This document shows, piece by piece, positions 43,878 through 51,739 of a stretch of 64,000 nt of DNA. How positions within the stretch are numbered: position 1 is the stretch's first letter; every line of letters starts with the position of its first letter. The position numbers were made by a program, and so were the translations under genes. Source of the stretch: JAUVXJ01 sp964433755 (GTDB taxonomy: Bacteria; Chloroflexota; Anaerolineae; UBA7937; B3-Chlor); contig CAYSSR010000004.1 of assembly GCA_964433755.1 (NCBI GenBank), positions 124,001 to 188,000 on the forward strand, read 5' to 3'. The notes under the pieces were generated by a model. The model did no database searches. It worked only from the letters and a program-made list of their open reading frames with translations, and was not told the origin of the DNA.

Positions 43878-44363
43878 TTATTGGGGTTCGCTCCCCCGCA
43901 ACATCGCGATCCGCCCACTGCGCACCATCTCCACGATACCGAAAGCTCCTAGCACCTGTACCAGACCCTCCACCTTCTCTTCGGTGCCAGTAACCTCGAT
44001 CACCAACGTATCCAGACCGACATCCACCACCCGTGCCCGGAACGTATTGACGATCTGGAGTACTTCCAGTCGGGCACCACCATTCACACGCACTTTGATC
44101 AACGCCAGGTTACGTGCGACGGTGGGCTGTTCCGTGACGTCTTCGACGTTGACCACGTTGACCAGCTTGTTGAGGTTCTGTGCAACCTTCTGCGCCCCCG
44201 TGGAATCGCTTTCGACCACGATGGTCATCCGCGACAGACCCGGTTCCTCCGAGTGTCCCACTGTGAGGCTTTCGATATTGAACGCTCGCCTGCGAAGCAG
44301 TCCCGCCACCCGAGCGAGCACTCCCGGCTTGTCCTCCACCAGCGCGATCAAGGTGCGACTCAT
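43878..44363 (-). CDS. ilvN: Acetolactate synthase small (regulatory) subunit
   Basis: A 161-residue regulatory subunit. The N-terminal ACT domain (3-76: TLIALVEDKPGVLARVAGLLRRRAFNIESL is diagnostic in its first 20) binds valine or another branched-chain end product. A C-terminal domain (80-158: RNLALIKV, VEGLVQVLGAFGIVEMVRSGRIA) follows. It activates IlvB and confers feedback inhibition. The ATG at 44363 overlaps the ilvB stop by ATGA, with GGAGGGG just before, so subunit amounts are translationally coupled. An in-frame extension into ilvB is not real. Confidence 0.96.
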   Translation of the reverse strand: MSRTLIALVEDKPGVLARVAGLLRRRAFNIESLTVGHSEEPGLSRMTIVVESDSTGAQKVAQNLNKLVNVVNVEDVTEQPTVARNLALIKVRVNGGARLEVLQIVNTFRARVVDVGLDTLVIEVTGTEEKVEGLVQVLGAFGIVEMVRSGRIAMLRGSEPQ

Positions 44364-46090
44364 GAGTACCCCTCCTGACTCGCTTCCGTCTCGCGAACTA
44401 GCTCGGGCCTGCGGATCATCTCGTGGAGAGCGGCGCCGGGTGGAACGATCGGATACACGTTCCCATCTTCGCCCTCTCTGGCTACCTGAAACTCTATGAA
44501 CGCGGGCCCCTGCTGGCTCCGCGCCTCGGCGATCGCCGCCAAGGTGTCGCCGGGCTCGGTGACCCGCCAACTCGGGATTCCGTACGCCTCCACCAGACGC
44601 ACGAAATCAGGATTGATCAGGGGAGTCGCCTCGTACCGGCCGTCGTAGAACATCTCCTGCCACTGGCGAACCATACCCAGATAGCTGTTGTTGAGCAGGG
44701 CGATCCGCACTGGGAGCTTCTCTTGTATCAACGTCCCCAACTCCTGCAGGGTCATTTGGAAGCCGCCATCGCCTACGATAGCCCACACCTCTCTGTCGGG
44801 CTCAGCGATCTGCGCTCCGATGGCTGCCGGCAGGCCGAAGCCCATCGTTCCCAGACCTCCCGAAGTGATCAGGTAGTTGGGGCACTCCAACTCGTAATAC
44901 AGAGCGGTCCACATCTGATGTTGACCCACGTCTGTCACCACGATCACCTCTCCCCCGGTCTGCTGCTGTATTGAATCGATCACGTAGGGAGCAACGAGAC
45001 GCCCATTCGACGGCCGGTCCAGGATGTCTCGGCTGCGTGATTCCCCACGCCACCGCTCGATCTCCCCCAGCCACGGACGCTGGCTGACGGCTTCGGTCAG
45101 TGGTAGAACCGCGTCGAGGAACTGACCCACGTCTCCCAGGATGGCGACGTCGGCGTGCACAATCTTGTTCAACTCGGCGGCATCGGTGTCCACGTGGACC
45201 TTGCGAGCTGTCGGCGCGTACTGCTCGAGGCGTCCCGTGACACGATCATCGAACCTCATCCCCAGAGCCACCAGAAGATCGGCTTCCTGTATGGCATGGT
45301 TGGCGTAGGCCTCGCCATGCATGCCCATCATGCCCAACGACAGAGGGTGGTGACCCGGGAACACACCCTTGCCCAGCAAGGTCACGGCGACGGGTACTTG
45401 TGTCCTCTCGGCGAACGACTTCAACGCCTCCGCCGCGCCCGACATGAGAACCCCGTGGCCGGCCAGGACAACAGGTCGTTCGGCCTGGTTGATCAGGTCG
45501 GCGGCCTGTCGTACCTCGGCAGGATCCACAGGCACAACCGGATGATACCCTGGCATGGGAACATCCCCGTTCGGAGGTACGAAGTCCGTCTCCGCCTGCT
45601 GGACGTCTTTCGGAAGGTCGACAAGGACAGGACCAGGTCTGCCGCTGCGCGCGACGTAGAAAGCCTCGTGTATCACCTCAGCGAGATCGTCCACGTCGGT
45701 CACCATGTAGTTGTGCTTGGTGATGGGCAGAGTGATCCCCGTGACATCAGACTCCTGGAAGGCGTCGGATCCTACGAGCGCGGTAGCAACCTGGCCCGTG
45801 ATGCAGACCATAGGCGACGAGTCCATCATAGCTGTGGCGATCCCGGTGACCAGATTGGTGGCCCCTGGCCCCGATGTCGCCATGGCTACCCCCACTCGTC
45901 CGGATACCCGGGCATATCCATCGGCCGCGTGGGCCGCCCCTTGCTCGTGTCGGACGAGGATGTGTCGGATACCATAATCCTGAAGGCAGTGATATGTATC
46001 CAGTATCGCGCCTCCAGGGAGGCCAAACACGACGTCCACGCCCTCCCTCTCCAGCATCTCCCAGACGATCTGTGCTCCTGTGCGTCTCAT
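44360..46090 (-). CDS. ilvB: Acetolactate synthase large (catalytic) subunit
   Basis: A 576-residue thiamine-diphosphate enzyme that makes 2-acetolactate or 2-aceto-2-hydroxybutyrate. The catalytic Glu49 is in VRHEQGAAHAADGYAR; GQVATALVGSDAFQE and a FAD-linked middle domain follow. The ThDP motif runs from GDGGFQM to LNN about 30 residues later, and the C-terminus has EDGNVYPIVPPGA, typical of anabolic AHAS. GGGAGG lies 4 bases before the ATG. It is the first structural gene of the operon, with about 490 bases of regulated leader upstream. Confidence 0.96.
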   Translation of the reverse strand: MRRTGAQIVWEMLEREGVDVVFGLPGGAILDTYHCLQDYGIRHILVRHEQGAAHAADGYARVSGRVGVAMATSGPGATNLVTGIATAMMDSSPMVCITGQVATALVGSDAFQESDVTGITLPITKHNYMVTDVDDLAEVIHEAFYVARSGRPGPVLVDLPKDVQQAETDFVPPNGDVPMPGYHPVVPVDPAEVRQAADLINQAERPVVLAGHGVLMSGAAEALKSFAERTQVPVAVTLLGKGVFPGHHPLSLGMMGMHGEAYANHAIQEADLLVALGMRFDDRVTGRLEQYAPTARKVHVDTDAAELNKIVHADVAILGDVGQFLDAVLPLTEAVSQRPWLGEIERWRGESRSRDILDRPSNGRLVAPYVIDSIQQQTGGEVIVVTDVGQHQMWTALYYELECPNYLITSGGLGTMGFGLPAAIGAQIAEPDREVWAIVGDGGFQMTLQELGTLIQEKLPVRIALLNNSYLGMVRQWQEMFYDGRYEATPLINPDFVRLVEAYGIPSWRVTEPGDTLAAIAEARSQQGPAFIEFQVAREGEDGNVYPIVPPGAALHEMIRRPELVRETEASQEGYS

Positions 46091-46142
46091 TATTCCTCCC
46101 GCGTCCTCTCGTTTTCACAGCTTTGTGTGGCCAGGAAACACC

Positions 46143-46166
46143 GAAGCCGCCCGGTTGGGCGGCTTC
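46143..46166 (-). terminator. Attenuator terminator of the ilv-leu operon
   Basis: Perfect 10-bp stem GAAGCCGCCC/GGGCGGCTTC with a 4-base loop. On the minus strand it is followed by GGTGTTTCC, a weak T-rich tail. It lies 57 bases after the leader peptide stop and 52 bases before the ilvB start, the expected position of an attenuator. Confidence 0.8.
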
Positions 46167-46223
46167 TCGTGTCTTCTCCTCGTGCTCTGCTCTAGCTTCG
46201 GCTACTTCTTGCCATCCCAACCG
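46152..46223 (-). promoter_or_regulatory. Antiterminator pairing of the ilv leader
   Basis: On the transcribed strand CGGTTGGG (46223-46216), directly after the leader stop codon, is the exact complement of CCCAACCG (46159-46152), which is the end of the terminator's 5' arm plus its loop and the first base of the 3' arm. Pairing these 8 bases would break the terminator. A ribosome at the leader stop codon would cover CGGTTGGG and let the terminator form. Confidence 0.7.
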
Positions 46224-46352
46224 TCAGCGTATCCTGCTAAGCAGGACAATAATGACGACGACAATAACTAGGCCTAGCAGCCTGTGGCTGCTGGCGAGAA
46301 TCCCCCATTCCACCGTAGCGACGCGTGCTCTCGTCTGTAGATTTGCGCTCAT
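46224..46352 (-). CDS. Branched-chain amino acid leader peptide
   Basis: A 42-codon ORF, ATG at 46352 to TGA at 46224. Residues 25-38 read LLGLVIVVVIIVLL: 13 of 14 codons are Leu, Val or Ile, exactly the end products of the operon downstream. It lies between a near-consensus promoter and a terminator. A ribosome starved for any of the three amino acids would stall about 15-60 bases before the stop and free the antiterminator sequence. The ribosome site is weak (CAGG about 10 bases upstream, CGGGA adjacent), and a GTG at 46313 could be an internal start. A tiny membrane protein is the alternative reading, but the RNA layout favours a leader (ilvL-type). Confidence 0.8.
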   Translation of the reverse strand: MSANLQTRARVATVEWGILASSHRLLGLVIVVVIIVLLSRIR

Positions 46353-46407
46353 TCCCGAAAACCTGTGCTCGCGCACGGCACTGTCTCTCCGCATCTGCAC
46401 ATAGCAT

Positions 46408-46433
46408 CAGAGCCGCCCCGTTGGGCGGCTCTG
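46408..46433. promoter_or_regulatory. Second GC-rich hairpin in the ilv leader
   Basis: Stem CAGAGCCGCCC/GGGCGGCTCTG (11 bp) with a 4-base loop, nearly a copy of the attenuator stem. No T tract follows on the minus strand; on the plus strand GGTTTACTC follows. It may end the upstream metallo-hydrolase transcript, shape the leader RNA, or compete for the antiterminator. Confidence 0.5.
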
Positions 46434-46588
46434 GTTTACTCTACTCTCCGGTGATTGCCTCTCCTGCCCAACGGCCTATGGCTCCTCCCCCAGAATCAGG
46501 ACGAGGACCACGTCGGACAGGATCAGAATGCTCTGTGAGCTGTTGTCTTTCACCCAGGCAACCACTCGCCTTCTATAACCTTTCGGCC

Positions 46589-46617
46589 AGTATACAACAT
46601 CTCGGTCTGTCTGTCAA
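46589..46617 (-). promoter_or_regulatory. Promoter of the ilv-leu operon
   Basis: TTGACA (46617-46612), 17-base spacer, TATACT (46594-46589) on the minus strand: 11 of 12 consensus bases. Transcription starts near 46582, so the untranslated leader before ilvB is about 490 bases. It begins 19 bases after the stop of the metallo-hydrolase gene. Confidence 0.85.
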
Positions 46618-46636
46618 GCACTCTCGCGCCCCGAAC

Positions 46637-47545
46637 TCAGAACTTTAAGGTTGTGCCCACAGCACTCGCCGCAAACTCGTCCGGCATCTCTGCTGCGAAC
46701 CGCCGCCTGGCCTCGAAACCAGTGCAGTGCGCTGGCATTACCAATCGAGGGGCCACGCCCTTCAGGGCTTCGATGCTTCGCTGCATCGTCTCCTCGTCTG
46801 CATCGCACAGGTGAAAACCGCCGACCACCGCATGCACCTTCTCCACTCCAGAGATCTCCTGGGCGTAGAGCACAGTATTCACGATGCCCGAATGTGCACA
46901 GCCGGTGACGACCACCAGCCCCTTGCCCTTCACGTTGGCGACGATGGCCTGATCGTCCTTGATACCATCTGGCACCAACTCTCCCCCATCGGCGTAGAAG
47001 AGGCGATCGGAGACTCGTTCGAATCTCGTCCGTCGGGGGATAGTGCCCGTAAGCAGGCACCCGTTCGCCAGTTGCCGCGGTTCCTCGACGTACACTATCT
47101 CGGCACCGGCCCGCTGCCAGGCCTCGGCGTCTTCCTGCCACGGTCCTTCCCTGGCGCCATCCGGCAGAACCCGCCATCGCTCCAGGAAGGCATCTGGATG
47201 GACCAGTAGTGGGGTCCTCCCGCCCCTTTCCCGAAGGAACTCCACGACCGAGCCCGTGTGATCGCGGTGCCCGTGGCTGATCACCACCTCGTCCACTCGC
47301 CCAGGCTCTATCCCCAGGAGCGGAAGGTTGTGCGGGACAGCTACGTTCGTGTGCCCTGCGTCCAGCAGCACCTCGTGCCCCTCAGATCCCAACCGGAGGT
47401 GGATTGACAAACCGTGCTCAGCGAGAAGGGGCTTGCGGGCCGAGCCATATCTCTCCAGACCGGGCCTCGCAGCCGCAAAGACGTCGGCGTAGTTGTCCAC
47501 CACGAAGGTCACGGTCAAGTCAGTGGTCTCCCCGAGCTTCCTCAT
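46637..47545 (-). CDS. Metallo-beta-lactamase-fold hydrolase, dihydropterin-phosphate synthase-like
   Basis: A 302-residue cytosolic MBL-fold protein. The metal motif is H91-x-H93-x-D95-H96 in ISHGHRDHTG. Further ligands lie in VVVTGCAHSGIVNT and GGFHLCDAD, and VMPAHCTGFEA is near the end. This set marks the subgroup often named 7,8-dihydropterin-6-methyl-4-(ribofuranosyl)aminobenzene 5'-phosphate synthase after the methanogen enzyme; in bacteria the true substrate is unknown. The ATG at 47545 overlaps the stop of the lipoprotein gene by ATGA, so the two are coupled. A longer frame upstream overlaps that gene and is not real. Confidence 0.87.
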   Translation of the reverse strand: MRKLGETTDLTVTFVVDNYADVFAAARPGLERYGSARKPLLAEHGLSIHLRLGSEGHEVLLDAGHTNVAVPHNLPLLGIEPGRVDEVVISHGHRDHTGSVVEFLRERGGRTPLLVHPDAFLERWRVLPDGAREGPWQEDAEAWQRAGAEIVYVEEPRQLANGCLLTGTIPRRTRFERVSDRLFYADGGELVPDGIKDDQAIVANVKGKGLVVVTGCAHSGIVNTVLYAQEISGVEKVHAVVGGFHLCDADEETMQRSIEALKGVAPRLVMPAHCTGFEARRRFAAEMPDEFAASAVGTTLKF

Positions 47546-47985
47546 CGACTCTCTTCTCCTAACGTTACCTGCGCTTCCTCCAGCAGCTCCGGCACGTGCA
47601 CGTCTTCGTACTCCACACCCCAGACCTCCACGTCGTACTCCCCGGGGCCAAGCCCAGTAACATCTGCCACTATCGTGTACTCGCATACACAGCGACAAAC
47701 CTCTCCGACGTTGGTCTCCGTGACCCGCAGTGTGTTGCCGTCTTGCTCGAGGCTGAGCTCAAGCTCGGCGCAACAGACGTAGGTCAGGCTCTGTTCCAGG
47801 TGGATGCTGTCCGCCCCACCCGTGATCTGTACCTCGCTGGTCACGCCTCCGCGGCTGGCCTCAGACTCGTCTGTACACCCTCCCACGGTGTACTCCAGCT
47901 CGGGCAACGCGGTCCCAGCATCAGCACAGCCCATCAGGACCCCACAAAGGCCCGCGCACACGAGAGCTTTTCTCGGCACGCGCAT
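47542..47985 (-). CDS. Cysteine-rich lipoprotein
   Basis: A 147-residue predicted lipoprotein. The signal peptide is followed by the lipobox-like VLMGC with Cys20 as lipid anchor. The mature part is beta-rich and acidic, with six further cysteines: C37, C71-C72 and C97/C99/C101 in VCCAE and EVCRCVCEY. The end, GLGPGEYDVEVWGVEYEDVHVPE, resembles an Ig-like strand pattern. The cysteines could form disulfides outside the membrane or bind metal. No named family is recognised. GGAGGGAG precedes the ATG, and it is translationally coupled to the metallo-hydrolase. Confidence 0.8.
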   Translation of the reverse strand: MRVPRKALVCAGLCGVLMGCADAGTALPELEYTVGGCTDESEASRGGVTSEVQITGGADSIHLEQSLTYVCCAELELSLEQDGNTLRVTETNVGEVCRCVCEYTIVADVTGLGPGEYDVEVWGVEYEDVHVPELLEEAQVTLGEESR

Positions 47986-48040
47986 ACTCCCTCCAGGTCA
48001 CCCCGCGGCGCGCAGCGCAGGTTTCGGCCACTCAAGCCAC

Positions 48041-48069
48041 ATGGTATCACGTGGTCGTTCGGTTCGCAA
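48041..48069 (-). promoter_or_regulatory. Probable promoter of the lipoprotein-hydrolase pair, at the IS tip
   Basis: TTGCGA (48069-48064), 17-base spacer, TACCAT (48046-48041) on the minus strand, 55 bases before the lipoprotein ATG. The TTG follows GGATCC at the outer end of IS copy 2, the same arrangement as at 14615. Confidence 0.5.
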
Positions 48070-48740
48070 GGATCCGTATTCACTCACGATCAATGTCACC
48101 GAAGAGGTGTAGTTCACTCAAGTGATGACGCTGCCGAGGAAGCTATGCCCAACGAAGAGAAGATGACCGTGAACGAACGGAGGAAGTACCTCGGTGTGGT
48201 CAGGAAGCAGTATCTCAATACTAGCAAGCCGGAACGCGGGCGCCTGCTGGATGAGATGGAGGCCGTTACGTGGCTGCATCGCAAGATCTCCATCCGCCTG
48301 ACGTCAGGTAGCCCGGAACGAAGAGTGTGCCGTACGCAGCGAGGACGCACTTACGGCCCTGCTCTTGATGACGCGTTGAGGGCCATCTCCGAGAGCCTTG
48401 ACCCTCTCCGCGCGGAACGCCTCCAGCCCAATCTGGTGGGCATGGCCCTTCGTCTAGCGCGCCATGGTGAAATGCACGCCTCCCCACCCCTCCTGGACCA
48501 ACCGGGCTAGATCGGCATCTCCACCGTGAAGTAAACCCTGATCGTATTCGCCAGGATGAGCCCCCTCTGTCTCGCAAAGGTCCTGCTCAAGCCAGCAAGG
48601 TAGCACGAGAGATTTCCATGAGACGCATCCCCGTGGACAACGATATCAGCACGCACGGAAGACTACGTGGATGGACCGGCAGGCACACGGGCGTCAGCCA
48701 CGAACAGTTGATAGGTGGCTGTGCTATGGCAGCCAGGGTG
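48067..48740 (+). mobile_element. Remnant of the same insertion sequence (copy 2)
   Basis: It starts at CAAGGATCCGTATTCACTCA (48067-48086), followed by TGTCACCGAAGAGGT, TTCACTCAAGTGAT and then the transposase start at 48145, matching copy 1 in order. Recognisable transposase sequence fades before about 48740, where the alpha/beta hydrolase gene ends from the other side. No right end is seen. Confidence 0.75.
48145..48640 (+). pseudogene. Degenerate integrase-type transposase (fuller N-terminal half)
   Basis: MPNEEKMTVNERRKYLGVV...RGRLLDEMEA continues through VTWLHRKISIRL, RGRTYGPALDDALR, ERLQPNLVGMALRLARHGEM and SPPLLDQP to a stop at 48510. The family continuation then appears in another frame (RIRQDEPPLSRKGPAQASKVAREI), showing a frameshift plus a stop. 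The catalytic DDE core is missing. It keeps about 70 codons that copy 1 has lost. Confidence 0.8.
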
Positions 48741-48742
48741 GC

Positions 48743-50680
48743 CTAATCCAGAGGCGCCAGCGCTTCCACCACGGGCAGGAAGACCTGCTCGCGCAAGGCG
48801 TCACGCTCGTCCTTCGGGGAGAAGAGCAGAACGTAGTACGACGTGCCGGATTCCTCGGCCAGCGCCAGGTCGACGGGGTAGGCTCCAGCCTGTAATTCGT
48901 AGAAATCCCAGGTGAAGCTTCCCATCTCCGTCGTGGCTACACTCTCGACATCGGCTTCGACCTCCATCCAGGAGACCAACGAGTCGAGCAAGTCGCCCCT
49001 GGACGCCCAGACGTCGCCGAGGATTAGCCTGGTGGGGTCAAGCGCCGACTCGCCACGCCGGAAGTCGAGGGGATACTGTTCCTCCCAGCCCGCGGGCGCC
49101 AGGCCACGGATATCGCTCTCCTCGCTGGTGAAAGGCTCGAGGACAAGTTCTGTAGGTTCCGGCGGCAGATCGAAGACCACGCCTGGCATCTGAGCGATGC
49201 AGGAGGCGTCTGGCGGCTCGGTGGGATCCTCCAGGAAGGCGCCAGCAATGCCAAGGGCGCAGTCGTCCCCGGCCAGGACGCCGTGGCCGGCGCCTGGAAA
49301 CTCGTAGTAGTAGGCGTTGCTCAGGTATCCGGCTACCAGTCGGCCGTACTCGGGTGGTGTAACGGGGTCCAACTCACCCTCTAGCACCAGCGTGGCGATG
49401 TCGCTCACCAGGGGCTCCTTGAACGACGGATCGGCCTCTTCGACCGGCCAGTTCTCGCAGAGGCCGAAGACTCCGAACTCGATGGACAGCTCGGGATCAG
49501 CGCTACCCCGTAGCTGCCTGGGCACCGACATCATGGCATCAACCTGTTCCTCTGGTGTACGTCCTATGAGATCCTCCGTGCAGACTACCGAGAACTGCAT
49601 ACCCCTGCTCAAGCTGCCCACGACCCACAGACTCTCGCCGGTCAAGTCGGTCATGAGTCTGTAGTCGCCCTCGTGGGCCTCGTAGATGGCCCTTGGCACG
49701 ACGGGGATGATAGACGTTGAATAGAGGGCGAGGGTCACATTGCTCCGGATGGTATTTCCCGTGAGTAGTGCCTCGTACGTCTCGCCGCTATCGGGGTCAG
49801 TGGCGATGATAGGAACTGGGTCTTCGTTCAGGCGGTCTATGAGCTCGAAGAACACGTCCTGTAGATCGGGATACGCGGCGTTGCAGGCTTTGTCGTCGGC
49901 GCAGGCGTCGAGCAGTCGCTTGATGGCGGCCGGCACTGTCGTCTCATCTCCCACCGAGCCGCTCGCCTCGAGAGGAAGCACGGAGGTGATGACGGCGCTG
50001 CGTATGGCCTGAGGGAAGTCCCGCATCACCGCCTGAGCCAGCAACGAACCGTAGGATGCGCCGTAGAGGTTGATCTCATCGTAGCCCAACGCGAGGCGGA
50101 TGGCGTTCACGTCGGCGGCGCTCTGAGTGCTGTTGTAGTGCGACAGATCATAGCCTTCGCCCACCAGCCGATCGCGGCAGGCCATGATGGCTTCGAACTC
50201 CTCTCGCAGGGACCTCTCGGGGTCTGGCTCGTCCAGGAGGTCGAGTATCGCTTCCTCCCATTCGGGGCATTCCAGCGCTGGCTCCGAGAGCCCGACGCCC
50301 CGCTGGTCGAAGACAATGAAATCCCGATTGGCGAGGAGAGGCTCGTACACAGCCGCTGCGGAGAGGGTGTACTCCACAACGTCGCCGCCAGGGCCGCCAG
50401 CCAGCATGACTACTGGATCGGGCTGGTGGTTGGAGCTCTGGTCTCTGACTATCGCCGTGGCCAGCCGGATCGTGGGACCATCAGGCTCGTTGTGGTCCTC
50501 GGGCACGACGACGAAGCCGCACTCGACCCGCTGGGCTCCCCACACGTCGAAGGGACAGGCCGTGCTCTCGAACCTGGGCACTCGCTGCATGGCTATCTCG
50601 AGCCAACTCGAGAGTTGTCCGCAGCAAGGGCACACCACCAGCGCGAAAACCAGGGAAGCCACTAGTAGCCTGGCTATCAT
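48743..50680 (-). CDS. Exported alpha/beta hydrolase, tripeptidyl-aminopeptidase-like
   Basis: A 645-residue hydrolase with an N-terminal signal segment (1-24, ending in a Cys-rich VVCPCCGQ). The N-terminal domain has ECGFVVVPEDHNEPDGPTI, an oxyanion GGPGG and DQRGVGLS, typical of the proline iminopeptidase/TAP group. The nucleophile is in NLYGASYGS, the acid in EGELDPVTP and the His in PGAGHGVL, with a TAP-like C-terminal domain around them. The last 140 residues (after PPEPTELVLEP) form an extra domain of unknown function. It probably removes peptides from N-termini outside the cell. GGAGGAGAAC directly precedes the ATG. Its 3' end runs up to IS copy 2. Confidence 0.88.
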   Translation of the reverse strand: MIARLLVASLVFALVVCPCCGQLSSWLEIAMQRVPRFESTACPFDVWGAQRVECGFVVVPEDHNEPDGPTIRLATAIVRDQSSNHQPDPVVMLAGGPGGDVVEYTLSAAAVYEPLLANRDFIVFDQRGVGLSEPALECPEWEEAILDLLDEPDPERSLREEFEAIMACRDRLVGEGYDLSHYNSTQSAADVNAIRLALGYDEINLYGASYGSLLAQAVMRDFPQAIRSAVITSVLPLEASGSVGDETTVPAAIKRLLDACADDKACNAAYPDLQDVFFELIDRLNEDPVPIIATDPDSGETYEALLTGNTIRSNVTLALYSTSIIPVVPRAIYEAHEGDYRLMTDLTGESLWVVGSLSRGMQFSVVCTEDLIGRTPEEQVDAMMSVPRQLRGSADPELSIEFGVFGLCENWPVEEADPSFKEPLVSDIATLVLEGELDPVTPPEYGRLVAGYLSNAYYYEFPGAGHGVLAGDDCALGIAGAFLEDPTEPPDASCIAQMPGVVFDLPPEPTELVLEPFTSEESDIRGLAPAGWEEQYPLDFRRGESALDPTRLILGDVWASRGDLLDSLVSWMEVEADVESVATTEMGSFTWDFYELQAGAYPVDLALAEESGTSYYVLLFSPKDERDALREQVFLPVVEALAPLD

Positions 50681-51051
50681 GTTCTCCTCCGTGGTCTACA
50701 GTACTGACACCCTGATGTGAGGCCGCCCAGTCCGGCTCGGTCCGTGGGCGCATAGGGGTGCATCCGCGATGACTAGAGCTATCTACTCGTGGCTCAGCAC
50801 TTCTGGCCTGGATGCCTGCGCCATGCCTTCTCACTTTCCGCGATTGCGACCGACGATGGAGCGAGGATATGCCGCCCTGCCTGGGCACGAGGAAGAGTAA
50901 CCAGACGGGCGATGTGTGCCAGAAGTGCACACCGCGAGAGATGGCCTATGGGGTGCCGGCTCACATCACACGGGCGGCTGCGAAGCCTGGCGCCCAGGGG
51001 GCTCGTGAAGTACCGTGGAATCAAGTATGTCATGAGGTCCATGGGGGCGAG
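50681..51051. other. 371-base gap without a supported gene
   Basis: Between the alpha/beta hydrolase start and the end of the bPH2 gene. A plus-strand reading frame with a C-x2-C pair (QKCTP) crosses it but has no ribosome site and runs antisense into the bPH2 gene. No promoter or terminator stands out. Confidence 0.4.
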
Positions 51052-51648
51052 CTAGCTCCCCTTGTCCAGAGTCCGACGGATAACGCGCACCTCCTCGAGG
51101 ATCGCGTTCAGCGTGTCGGACGAACTCACAGCCACTTCGGGTTCCACTTCCGTGGCCGTAGGTGCCATGGCTCCCCTGAAGCGGCGCAGCTGGGTGACCA
51201 CTAGATCGTAGACTTCCTGGACATTGGTCAGGCCGACCAGCTTCTCCTCGGCGCCCGACTGTCCGCTCATCCCGGCGGTCTGGATGTGGAGGGAGCCAAG
51301 GCCGAAGAACCAGCGATCCAGAAGGTCGCGCCTGACCGTGATGTTGGTCACCGTACGGTAGGGCACGTGCTTCACGGAATGGGTGACGACACCGACGTGC
51401 ACGATGACTTCATCGTCCTGGATCTCGTAGCTCAGGCTGTAGTAGTACGGCGTTGCCAGCACGAGAGCCAGGATCCAGACCACGGCTTCAGCCAGGGCCA
51501 TGAGGCCGAAGATGACGGTGGCATCTCTGTCCGGGATGACCAGGGCGAGTGCGATGGTGCCCCCAATGGCTAGAACGCCCGCCACGGCGATTCCAAGGCA
51601 GACTTTTGCCAGATAACGAGGGGTCGGTTTGAAGCTCTTTGTGCTCAT
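51052..51648 (-). CDS. Bacterial PH-domain (bPH2/YdbS-like) membrane protein
   Basis: A 198-residue protein. Two membrane helices (about 14-37 and 44-67) precede a bPH2 domain (70-150): LSYEIQDDEVIVHVGVVTHS, VPYRTVTNITVRRDLLDRWFF and GLGSLHIQTAG are the usual landmarks. A variable tail ends in a short coiled coil (TLNAILEEVRVIRRTLDK). YdbS-like proteins sit in the inner membrane and their role is poorly known. It lies 91 bases after the glycosyltransferase on the same strand and may belong to the lipid operon. Confidence 0.85.
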   Translation of the reverse strand: MSTKSFKPTPRYLAKVCLGIAVAGVLAIGGTIALALVIPDRDATVIFGLMALAEAVVWILALVLATPYYYSLSYEIQDDEVIVHVGVVTHSVKHVPYRTVTNITVRRDLLDRWFFGLGSLHIQTAGMSGQSGAEEKLVGLTNVQEVYDLVVTQLRRFRGAMAPTATEVEPEVAVSSSDTLNAILEEVRVIRRTLDKGS

Positions 51649-51739
51649 TCTCCACTGCCTCCTCTGGGAACTCGGCCGTCATTCCGTTGTTGGCGTGATT
51701 GGCTGTGCCCCGCGATCCCGAGGTCGGGGGCGCAAGCAG

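Noticed and set aside
46224..46352. The leader ORF as a small single-helix membrane protein
   Set aside because: The hydrophobic stretch would fit, but the position between promoter and terminator and the complementary RNA segment right after the stop favour an attenuation leader.
47596..48144. Upstream extension of the copy 2 transposase frame through the lipoprotein gene
   Set aside because: It is antisense to the lipoprotein and hydrolase and lies outside the IS end; homology starts at 48145.
50812..51204. A 130-codon plus-strand frame with a C-x2-C pair that could suggest a zinc ribbon
   Set aside because: Only one clear Cys pair, no ribosome site, and its second half is antisense to the bPH2 gene.
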